Shown here: piece by piece, positions 21,205 to 30,675 of the stretch
Layout of the letters: every line of letters starts with the position of its first letter
How positions within the stretch are numbered: the first letter of the stretch is position 1
NCBI GenBank assembly: GCA_030435675.1
Contig: CM059621.1
Span: forward strand, 8,804,001-8,868,000
Length of the DNA: 64,000 nt
From: Steinernema hermaphroditum
Taxonomy: Eukaryota; Nematoda; Chromadorea; Rhabditida; Steinernematidae
Direction: 5' to 3'
Made by a program: the position numbers and the translations under genes
The notes under the pieces: model-generated
What the model saw: the letters and a program-made list of their open reading frames with translations, nothing else
Database searches by the model: none
What the model was told of the DNA's origin: nothing

Positions 21205-22618
21205 ATGTCATTGAAGACTGCCAGGAAGCGCCCGTTGCAGGAAACGAAACCTCCACCGAAGAAGCGGGTACGAGTGGAAGCTGTCGATTCGCAGTGGTTC
21301 CCATGCAAAATCCTTGGCCACATCACCACGAACCCCAAGAACGACGAGGAGGGGTACCTGGTGTTCAAGAAGGGCGAAGTCATCCTCAAGCGGTGTAAGC
21401 TCGCCACAAGCAGATTATCTTCTTGACCTGACTGTTTTAGTTCAACTGTTAACGGAGATCGGCGAGGGAACGTTTGGACGCGTCCTGAAGGTGTTTGACG
21501 CGCGCGACAGGAGGTACAAAGCCCTTAAAATCATCAAGAACGAACCCAGATACAGAGATGCTGGACTGCATGAAGCCAAAGTCCTCATGAGCTTGAATAG
21601 AAAGGATCCCAAGGGAAGATAGTACGTGCCTTAGTTTGCAGAACCGGAGATGATCAAGTGAATTTAGTCTCATCGTTGACCTGAGGGAACATTTCCAAGT
21701 TTTCGGTCACGTCTGCTTAGTGTTTGACTGGCTGGGTCTCAGTGTCTTCCAGTTCATGGTAAGCGTCTCCCATTGCAATTTAAGTTTTTTGACGTGCTGT
21801 TTCCAGGAGAACAACAACTTCCAGCCGTACTCGATCGACCACACGCGCCACATCGTTCATCAGCTGTGCCGCTCGGTTAAGTTCATGCACGACAATGGAG
21901 TGATCCACACCGACCTCAAGCCTGAGAACGTCCTGTTCGTCAAGAAAGAAACCCACAATGGCGGCAGAAAGAACCTCAACGATTCCACAGTCAAGCTTAT
22001 CGATCTCGGCTCGGCCGTCTTCGACAGGGATCGCCACCCCACCACCGTGTCCACACGCCACTACAGAGCTCCCGAAGTCATTTTACGTCAGTTGATTTCC
22101 GCGCCATCATCTCTACCCACGGTTGTTTAGAACTCGACTGGTCATTCCCGTGCGATGTGTGGTCCATAGGATGCATCATATATGAGCTGCACTTGGGCGA
22201 AGTGCTGTTTCAAACGCACGAGGACTTGGAACACCTGGCTATGATGGAGGCTGTTCTGGGCCCTATGCCCACTCACATGATCAAGGAAGCAAAGTGAGTT
22301 CCGGCGTGTTTGTCATCGCTATCACCACACCGATTTAGGACGAACTTCTACAACAAACCCAACTGCCGTCTGAACTGGGATGAAGATTCTCCAACTGGTC
22401 GTGAAGTGCTCGAAGTCTGCCGTCCCCTCACGGTAAGCTGCGGAGTCAACTTAACCGGGGAGAGAACTGTTATTTTGCAGGAATGTATGAATTGTGGAGA
22501 CGAAGAAGAATACGAAATGTTAGACTTGATGCAGCGCATGTTGACACACGACCCAGGAAAGCGCATTACCCTCACCACGGCATTAAATCACCCATTCTTC
22601 AAAAGACTGACCCATTAA
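21205..22618 (+). CDS. LAMMER (CLK/Doa-family) protein kinase
   Basis: Seven exons (21205-21394, 21441-21621, 21668-21758, 21807-22086, 22131-22293, 22339-22432, 22481-22618) give 378 residues. A short basic N-terminus (RPLQETKPPPKKRVR) precedes the kinase domain. Visible motifs: glycine loop GEGTFGRV, VAIK-equivalent YKALKIIK, catalytic HTDLKPEN, the metal motif in this family as LIDLGSA (where most kinases have DFG), STRHYRAPEV, and the diagnostic EHLAMMEAVLGP. CLK kinases phosphorylate SR splicing factors in the nucleus. The CLK DFG aspartate is kept in D-L-G. The long RS-rich N-terminus of many CLKs is absent. A TTGCAG acceptor lies two bases before the ATG. Its stop is only 80 bases from the convergent stop of transporter B. 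Confidence 0.94.
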
Positions 22619-22699
22619 CTTCCCTAACTTTGTCGACGTATGTATATTTTTCTTTGTTTTTCGTTACAATAAGATAAATGTGGCAGTGGGAATGTGTCT

Positions 22700-24399
22700 T
22701 TAGGCGGTAGAGATGGTTTCGGGGTACACCTTCTTGTCTTTTGTCCACTCGGCAGCTTCTGCTCGGCAGAAAATAACTGAAAGGAGGTTCTAGAGATCAG
22801 GCGGGATGGAGGCAACTACCGAAGATGGTGTTGGTCACAGCGAGGCCGGCGGCGTAGAGGAGGAAGACGCTCCTGTACTCCTCGAAGGTGTTGTTTGGTG
22901 TCAACGCGAGGACGATGAAGGAGCCGGAGAAGAGAGTGACGCAGAGGATGACCTGGGTGACGGCGAGTACGGTAGGACTGTGCTGGCGGGCGACGAGCAC
23001 CGATGACTTGTTGAAGCCGCCGGGGTTGAAGCCGATCATCGCCTGGGGAACCATGGCCAGGAGGGCGCAGATGAGCTTGTCCTCGGGGTGTACGAAGGCG
23101 ACGACGACGAAGAAGAAGGCGGCGCCGTAGAAGGCCAGCGAGTTGAAGAATCGGCACTGCAAGGGGTTCAGAAGAGGGAAGGGGCGAGCTTGCCTTGTTG
23201 CGCTCGGACATGAACGTGATACGGTCGCTGAGGAGTCCTGTGACGAACTTGAGCGCCAGCTGAAACGAAGAGGTCGAGGAAGGCGGGGTTAGGCCTGCCT
23301 GAATGATGAGGGAGATGGGCGTGAGGAGGCCGGCGGTCTCGACGTCGATGCCGAGTACCCAGACAAGGTACATGTAGAAGAAGGCGATGCTGAACTGCGT
23401 AGCCAAGTAGTTTCCGACGCAGGCGATCCACACGGCCCAGATGGGGAGCGAAGTCAGGATCGCCTTGTAGGGAATCTGCAGACGGAGGCTAGGATGAAGG
23501 GGTACGGTATGGACGTACGTTAGTGGGCCTCTTAATGGACTGCATCGGGGGCTTCCCGGTGGAAATCTTCCGAATCTCCTGCTCTCCGACGAAGGGGTGT
23601 TTGGCGGGGTTGTTTCTGAAGGTTACGGTAGAAGGGCTTTGGAACGGGATTTACCGGAAGAAGAGGGCCCAGACGACGGTGAGGGTGCCGGCGATGGCGG
23701 CGTGGATGTAGAAGATGGAGGGCCAGTTGAGGTTCTTGCCGACGAAGCCTGATATGGGGGTCGATATGATGATGGAAAGTTGGATGTACGCCGTATAGAG
23801 AGATATGAAGAGCCCAGACTCCGTTAGGGCTGCCCAGCGCATCATGATGGCACCGATGAGGGGGAAGATGTTGGCGACACCCATGCCCTGGACGAAGCGG
23901 ACCGCAACGAGGAAGGGAAACCCACAGGAGGCGGCCAGTGGCACCAGCGCCGTTAGCACGGTGGACGCCGAGCCGATGAGGATCACGGTAAGGTGGGGTC
24001 CGAAGCGGGTCATGAATGCTATCATAGGGACGCTCCCTGAAAGAGAAAAGAAGATCGATGCAGGACGACTGGGGGACCGACCGATGAGTACACCGAGGAA
24101 GAGGCCTCCGATGAGCCAGCTCTTCTCCATCACCGTATACACGAATCGGCGATCGGCCGTCGGGAGGTCCCAGCTACCGTAATCAACCTCCGCGGAGGAG
24201 TCATTGGAAAAGAGAGGCGACGACGAGAGGTCGGTCATGGGAACCAGAGCTGTGTAGAAGGCAATTCCTCTGAATAGGGCTGTGTGGGCCTCGGTGAGAG
24301 AACCTACGTGGCCATGTAGAGGGAGAAGCAGAGGGTGCCGACGACGAGCACGCCGAAGCGCGTGTTGTCACCACAAACACAGCTTCTCTTCGGGTCCAT
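22700..24399 (-). CDS. SLC17-type anion transporter B
   Basis: Eight exons (24399-24308, 24269-24082, 24036-23655, 23615-23519, 23475-23299, 23259-23194, 23156-22820, 22776-22700) give 471 residues, all in phase. Twelve-helix SLC17 layout: extracellular loop with VDYGSWDLPTADRRFVYTV, ESWLIGG-equivalent KSWLIGGLFLGVLIG, FGPHLTVIL, GMGVANIFPLIGAIMMRWA, NLNWPSIFYIHA, and FNPGGFNKSSVLVARQHS. The family moves organic anions, glutamate, sialic acid or phosphate; the substrate here cannot be told. Introns 5 and 6 start with GC (CAG|GCAGGC and AAG|GCAAGC) where A and C have GT. Part of exon 7 is nearly identical to the last exon of A. A TTCCAG acceptor lies seven bases before the ATG. Confidence 0.9.
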
Positions 24400-25079
24400 C
24401 GTTCCTCTGGAAGCGAACAAACAGGGGCGAAAGGTGGGAGACTAGACACTCCAGGGGAGTCGATGCTTTAAACGGAGGCGAGGCGCACTTTTTCGGACGG
24501 AATAGGGGAGCAAAATCCGATCGGGCGGCGGTGACGAAACGGGCGAACTTCGCGATCTCGGCCCGGAGAACTAGGCGTGCACGCGGGATCTATGGTGTCC
24601 GATCAACGGAGTCTGCGTCGGCCACCACGTTTTATGCTAATTCGCGCTCTTTCGATAAGGGCGAGAATTGTGTAAAGTGATGTAAGAGGCGCCGGACGGC
24701 GTTGAGCGGAAGGGGACTCGATGCCCGGCGAGCCCTCCAGGGTTCCTCTGGCGCAGAGGAAGGTGTGAAGTGCAGTTGTGAGTCCTCTCATTCGTTTGGA
24801 AACTCCTCCCTGAAATTATTCAGAGATCATTGCAAACGGTGGCGCCACAAAGCGGCTCTGTTGAATGGGAAACAGAGATCGCGCGGACAGATCTGATCGG
24901 AGTGTCTTCTTCTGTTTTCTTCTTCTGATGCGACGCCACGGGGTTCAGCTTTAGTTCCTCGTCTATCGTTTGCCTGCCCTTAGAAGCTCCGATCTGTTGA
25001 TCTTGCTGATTTGCTATTCATTCTCCCTTTTGGACTTCAATGACTGACAAGGGAAGTGTCAAACATGGCCCCTGCCGAT
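24400..25079. other. Intergenic region upstream of transporter B
   Basis: No gene, RNA or repeat was recognised in the first ~680 bases upstream of transporter B. Confidence 0.5.
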
Positions 25080-25230
25080 TTGACTGAAACTTTACGTACT
25101 AATAGGTCTTGCCGAGAGTAGTAACCGCGCAAAAAATCAGCGGCCCATACCGGGTAGATTTCGAGAAAAATGTACTTCTAAATTTGCTATTGTGGTTATG
25201 TTGTTCTAATGCAGGCGCACTTAAGAGCGT

Positions 25231-25303
25231 ACAGGTGGTCGAGGGGTAACACTTCAGAACCGCGTATTTTGGTTCCGGGTTCGAATCCCAGTGGAAACAG
25301 TTT
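25231..25303 (+). ncRNA. tRNA-like sequence in the left arm (probably not a working tRNA)
   Basis: It contains an A-box-like TGGTCGAGGGG and a perfect B box, GGTTCGAATCC, spaced as in a tRNA, with a possible GAACC/GGTTC stem between them. The 3' end TGGAAAC should pair with a 5' GTTTCCA, but the 5' side reads GCGTACA, so no acceptor stem forms, and the T stem has a mismatch. Best seen as a tRNA-derived promoter within a repeat. Confidence 0.5.
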
Positions 25304-25681
25304 ATTTTATCTTTCCTTTCCTTGTTTCTCTGGGTGTAAATTTTACGTTTTCACAGTTCTCCCGATTCGAAAATGCGTTATTGTTGAAATGCAAAGATCA
25401 CAGATGTCCAAATCGCAGCACTGAAATCCACAGCGCTACAGAAAGTGACCAAACATCAAGATGTGGTGTATCTCAATGTCCTGGGTGTCCTGATCACTTT
25501 CTCAAATTATTAGCGGACGTCGATAACATGATGGCTAAAACTGGTCTCAACATGATTCTTATAGTTGGCATAAAGATATGATATATGGATACGAAAAAAT
25601 TTATTCGTGATTTTCTCTTTTTTTTGCGACGAAATGCAGTAAAAGGCAGTTAGATATAAATGATAAAATGAATGAAAAATC

Positions 25682-25757
25682 ACGACTCCTGATGGGAATC
25701 GAACCCGGGTGTACCGCCTGCCAGGCAAGACTGTTACCACTGAACTATTGAGACACG
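25682..25757 (-). ncRNA. tRNA-like sequence in the loop of the palindrome (Gly-tRNA-like)
   Basis: The minus strand reads TAGTTCAGTGGTAAC, a good A box, and later CCGGGTTCGATTCCC, a good B box, with TTGCCTGGCAGGCGG between. The overall pattern is closest to tRNA-Gly(GCC) genes. A T run follows on the 3' side. The acceptor stem pairs poorly and two T-stem pairs are mismatched, so it is probably a pseudogene or SINE head. Confidence 0.5.
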
Positions 25758-26072
25758 GTCGATTCGCCGTCATTGTCGTACTATTATACGTTTTTACGTA
25801 AAGTTGATCATCTTGATGTCAGTTTTAGTCCCAGTGTAACCGACGGCCGCTAATATTTTGAGAACGTGCTTAGGACACAATGCCTTCATGTTTGGTCACT
25901 TTCTGTAGCGCTGTGGATTTCAGTGTTGCGATTTGGTCATCTGTAATCCTTGCATTTCAAGAAGGTTTTGCATTTCAACAATAATGCATTTTAGAATCGG
26001 GAGAACTGTGAAAACGTAAAATTTACACCCAGAGAAACAAGGAAAGGAAAGATGAAATGAACTGTTTCCACA

Positions 26073-26145
26073 GGGATTCGAACCCGGAACTAAAGTACGT
26101 GGTTCTGAAGTGTTACCCCTCGACCACCTGTACGCTATCAATGCA
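26073..26145 (-). ncRNA. tRNA-like sequence in the right arm (inverted partner of the left-arm copy)
   Basis: Inverted counterpart of the 25231-25303 block with a few substitutions. It keeps the same B box GGTTCGAATCC, the same 5' GCGTACA and the same non-pairing ends, so the defect pre-dates the duplication. Not a working tRNA on this evidence. Confidence 0.5.
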
Positions 26146-26282
26146 CCTGCATTAGAACAACATAACCACAATAGCAAATTTAGAAGTACATTTTCTCGAA
26201 ATCTACCCGGTATGGGCCGCTGATTTTTTTGCGCGGTTACTAGACTCGGCAAGACCTACTCGTGCACCAAATTTCAGTCGTG

Positions 26283-26834
26283 CACACTGAGTCCTTCTGA
26301 CTTCTGAGTCCACGGGTCTTCCGACAGGAAGCATCGCCACTTGTGGATGCGAGAGCGCATCCCGTAGCCGATATGTGCATCTGCTTTTCCGATCATCGCG
26401 GCCGAAAATTGAAGGTGATGGCAGGGGAAAGGTTGTCTAGGGTGCTTGTCTAGGTTGTTCTACTTTTAGATAGAGGCATTGAGGACGTAGTTTAGCACTT
26501 CAGCCCTCCTCTTCCTTCCCCAACAGTCAGACTCAGAGAGAGACAAGAAACGACGCTTCTCGGTTGCTTTTCTCTGTTCGAGTCTAAGGGAAGGGAGATG
26601 GTCTCGGGAACTGCCAGAGCTGCCAGGACCTCTGTAACCTCTAGGCGGAGTTCTCTCTAATACTGCAATGTTCCCTCCTTTCAGGCCAATCACACATTTT
26701 CGCTTTTATTTTATTCACTCTTCTTAAAACTTTCGAAGTTTTCTCCTCGAATTCGATGAAACCCGACCATCGGCGTTAATTTCGGTTTAGGGGATTACGG
26801 TAGTTAGGGGACCCTCAGCTGAGGGCGAAGCCTT
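26283..26834. other. Intergenic region downstream of transporter C
   Basis: No gene recognised. It contains 3' flank of transporter C with TTACGGTAG near 26791. Confidence 0.5.
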
Positions 26835-28519
26835 TCAAGGAGTTGCGGTGACGATCGCCTTCGACTTGCGGACGTAGCCGGGCTTCGTCCACTCGGCGGG
26901 CGAGGCGCTGGCGAGCGCGAGGAATACGGCATTTGAAAGGACGAGTACGGTAGCGTAGAAGTAGAAGACGACGCGGTACTCGTCGAAATTGTTATCTGGT
27001 GTCATTGCGGGAATGATGAACGATCCGAAGAAGAGCGTTGTGCACACGATAACCTGAAGGGAGCCGTAGCCCGGGATTACGGTAGAAACGGACCTGGAAG
27101 ACAGTCATGACGGTGGCGCTGAACTGGCGAGAGACGAGGACGGCGGCCTTGTTGAATCCGCCGGGGTTGAAACCAACGAGGACGGCGGGGAGCATGGATA
27201 GGAAGGCGGAGAAGTAGCGGTGGTCGGGATCGGGCGGGAAGAAAGAGATGAATATGAAGAAGAAGGCGCTGCCGAAGAATGCGAGCGAGTTGAAGAGACG
27301 CACCTTGAAGAGCTCAGACACGCAGCGGATCTTGTCGCTGGACAGCCCCGTCGAGAACTTCAGGATGAACTGCAAGGGGGTTAAGGAGAGTCGGGATGAG
27401 GGACTTACTTGGCCGGCGAGAGGGATGGCGACGAGGGAGCTGGCCTCGTGGACAGGCAGGCCGATCACCCAGCAGAGGTACATCGGCAGGAAGGTGATGG
27501 TGTACTGACAGACGAAGAAGTTGCCGATGACGGCCACCCAGGCGCCATAGAGGGGCGCGCAGGTGAAGATCTCGCGGTAGGGAGGCTGCAAGAGGCTAGA
27601 GAAGGGCTGTTTGACTGGGCCTACCGTAGGACGCTCTTTGGTGATGGTCTTGCCGGAGCGAATCTCAGCGAGCTCCTTCTCGGAGACAAAGGGGTGTGTG
27701 GTGGGATCGTTGCGGAAGTAGAGGTGCCAGAGGGCGGTGATAAGGGCGCAGAGGACGCCGTGGACGTAAAAGACGGAGGGCCAGCCGAAGCTGCTGCCTA
27801 GGATGCCGGAGACGGGAAGGGCGAAGCCACAGGAGATTTGAATGTAGCCAGTGAGTACGGAGACGAAGAGGCCGTTCTCGTGGAGGGTGGACCAGTTGGC
27901 GATGATGGCGCCGACGACGGGGAGCAAGTTGGAGAGGGAGACGCCCTGGAAGACGCGCACCAGGAAGAAGGGCCAGAAGCCGAGGGTGGCGGCCGCCGGC
28001 ATCACCGCCGTGGTTGTCGCCGTGATGACGCCGATCACCGACATCGTCATGTGCGCGCCAATCTTCTGCATCCCGATGCCGGCGATTGGCACGCCGATGA
28101 GGCAGCCGAGGAACACCGCTGAAGGGGTACTGTAGCCGGGGGAGGCGGGGGAGGGGTACCTGCGAGGAGGGCGCTCTTTTGGACGGTGTTGAAGACGAAG
28201 CGGCGCTCGGCGAAGGGGAGGTCCACGGAGTCCCACTCGACGGCTTCGGAGACGTTGGCTGAGAAGAGGGGCGACGAGGAGGTGTCCATCATGATGATGA
28301 TCGCTGGGTTGAAGCACATCGCGCTGTAGGAGCGCACGTTCAGGGCGATCGTGGCGGGAGTACTCACCAGGCCATGAGGATGGAGAGACAGAGCGAGCCC
28401 ATGAGAAGGACGACGTAGCGCGTGTGGTTGCCGAAACTGAAGGCCACTGACTTCCGGAGGTGGTCCAAATGGTCATAGTCGGGGTGCTTGGGGTCGTGCA
28501 CGTCTTGGACGCCTCCCAT
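26835..28519 (-). CDS. SLC17-type anion transporter C
   Basis: Six exons (28519-28368, 28323-28160, 28118-27625, 27585-27409, 27369-27094, 27053-26835) give 493 residues in phase. The cytosolic N-terminus is longer than in B (GGVQDVHDPKHPDYDHLDHL), then a first helix, the loop VEWDSVDLPFAERRFVF, a transporter turn (GVPIAGIGMQKIGAHMTM), GFWPFFLVRVFQGVSLSNLL and FNPGGFNKAAVLVSRQFS. It lacks two introns that A and B have, and is clearly more distant from them than they are from each other. Substrate unknown. TTGCAG lies three bases before the ATG. It starts 258 bp downstream of the V-ATPase gene on the same strand. Several introns contain CTACCGTA a little before the acceptor. Confidence 0.92.
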
Positions 28520-28776
28520 CGCCTGCAATAGCCAGAGTCACCAGAGTCTTCGGAAGAGGGTCGCGCGCGAGGTCGCGGATCGATCGGTCTCAGCTAGTCT
28601 TCATTGACCGATCGCCACGAGATTCGAGGTCCGATCATAGCTCTAATCTCTTTATCTAGTCGCTCGGCGCGTAAGTACATACAAACAATGCAATTCTCAA
28701 AAGGGCGCCCCATCAAGAGCATCTGGACGGGATCCGGGCTACCCCGGCGGCAGGGGTATGCGAAGCGGCTAGGGAC

Positions 28777-30675
28777 TCAGTCGACGAGGTTGTGGAAGGC
28801 CGTGTGGAGGCGCTCGTTAAGGTCGTCGAAGTGCGTCTTGATGGCCTCCTCGCCGTCGCGCACGGGGTCCTTGAACTTCATCGAGGAGAGCTCGTAGAGG
28901 AGTTCGCCCATCTCCTCACGGATCGAGTTCCACGTCACCTTCTGGTCATGTTGCGCCGTCGACTCGACGGCGTTCCGGGCGAGCTCGTAGAAGGCGATCA
29001 TGTTCTTGAGCATGCCTGAGGGGGTACTGTACGTGGTCGGGGAGGGCGCGCTCACCGACGGTCTTGTAGAAAGGGCAGAAGCGGTCGTAGGGGGTGTAGC
29101 CGTTCTGCTGCAGGAAGTCGTCCTTAATGATCTTGGCGACTTCGAGGGTGATCTTGTCGGACTCGGCGAGCGAGGCCTTGCCGACGAGTTGCACGATCTC
29201 GGAGAGGTCCTCCTCCTCCTGCAGGATCTCCTTGCAGCGCGTGCGGAGGGCCACGAACTCGGGGAAGTGCTTCTCGTAGTAGTCGTCGAGGGCGCGCATG
29301 TACTTCGAGTAGGAGATGAGCCAGTTGATGGAGGGGAAATGCTTTCGCTGTGCCAGCTTCTTGTCCAGGCCCCAGAAGACCTGCACGATGCCGAGGGTGG
29401 CCGAGGTGACCGGGTCGGCGAAGTCGCCGCCAGGGGGCGAGACGGCGCCGACGATGGTGACGGAGCCCTCGCGGTCGGGGCTGCCCATACACTTCACCTT
29501 GCCGGCGCGCTCGTAGAAGGAGGCGAGGCGCGCCGCCAGGTAGGCCGGGTAGCCCGAGTCGGCGGGCATCTCTCCCAGACGGCCGGAGATCTCGCGGAGC
29601 GCCTCAGCCCAGCGCGAGGTGGAGTCGGCCATCATGGCCACGTTGAGGCCCATGTCGCGGAAGTACTCCGCCAGGGTGATGCCCGTGTAGATGGAGGCCT
29701 CGCGCGCCGCCACGGGCATGTTGGAGGTGTTGGCGACGAGCGCCGTGCGCTTCATGATGGAAGTGGTGACGCCGTCGACCTCCATGGTGAGCTCGGGGAA
29801 GTCGCGGAGCACCTCGGACATCTCGTTGCCGCGTTCCCCGCAGCCGACGTAGACGATGGCGTCGGAGTTGGAATACTTGGACAACGACTGCGAGATGACG
29901 GTCTTGCCACAGCCGAAAGCGCCGGGGATGGCCGTGGTGCCGCCCTGGACACAGGGGAAGAGGGCGTCGAGGACGCGCTGTCCGCAGAGGAGTGGGTTGT
30001 TCGCCGCCAGCTTCTCGGCGACGGGACGGGGTTCGCGCACGGGCCACACCTGCAGCATGGAGACCTTCTCGGTGCGGCCTTCGAACTCGAGTTCCGCCAT
30101 TGTCTCCTCGACGGTGTAGTCGCCGCGCGGCGCCAGGAAGCTCAGCTTGCCGAACTTGCCGGGTGGCACCATGATACGGTGGTTGATGAGGAGGTTCTCG
30201 TTGACGAAGCCGAGGACGTCGCCGGCGGAGACAAGGTCGCCGACCTTGAGGCCCTCAAGCGGCTCGAAGGTCCACTTGGCCGTCCGGCTGAGGGCGTTCA
30301 CGTTGACGCCCTTCGGCAGGTAGATGGAATCGGTGTCCTCGGCGATCTCCTTCAGAGGTCGCTGGATACCGTCGAAGATGGATCCCATGATGCCGGGGCC
30401 CAGCTCCACGGAGAGCGGCTTTCCGGTGCGCAGCACGGGGTCCCCGATGGTGACGGCGGACGTCTCCTCGTACACCTGAAACAAGGCTGGAGGGGGCCTT
30501 CAGAGGGGGGTACCTGGATGGTGGCGAGGTCGCCCTCGAGACGAATGATCTCGCCAACGAGTTCGTTGTGCCCGACGCGGACGAGTTCGTACATCGCGGC
30601 GCCGGACATCTTTTCGGCGATGACGACGGGGCCGGAGACGCCGAAGACGAATCCGAAGATCTGCTCGGAGGCCAT
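28777..30675 (-). CDS. vha-13: V-type proton ATPase catalytic subunit A
   Basis: Three exons (30675-30514, 30475-29056, 29015-28777) give 606 residues, the usual length of subunit A. Visible features: the N-terminal barrel starting [17 protein letters not shown], the Walker A loop [12 protein letters not shown], the Walker B stretch [20 protein letters not shown], the arginine-finger region [12 protein letters not shown], and the C-terminal helical domain. It hydrolyses ATP in the V1 head to drive proton pumping into lysosomes, endosomes and across plasma membranes. Few introns and strong codon bias fit high expression. The gene symbol follows the worm orthologue. Its complement contains long open frames that are by-products of this codon bias. 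Confidence 0.97.

Larger units (their letters stand above)
25080..26282. mobile_element. 1.2-kb palindromic fold-back element carrying tRNA-like sequences
   Basis: The left arm (about 25080-25560) reappears inverted as the right arm (about 25800-26282). Shared landmarks include AGGTCTTGCCGAG at the outer ends, ATACCGGGTAGATTTCGAGA, a tRNA-like block, GGTGTAAATTTTACGTTTTC and GTGACCAAACAT. Arms are roughly 80-90% alike by eye, with small gaps. The loop of about 240 bases holds another tRNA-like block. No transposase is encoded. It resembles a fold-back or tRNA-derived non-autonomous element. Confidence 0.75.

Noticed and set aside
25231..26145. Three functional tRNA genes
   Set aside because: A and B boxes are good, but the acceptor stems do not pair and T stems contain mismatches; treated as tRNA-like repeats.
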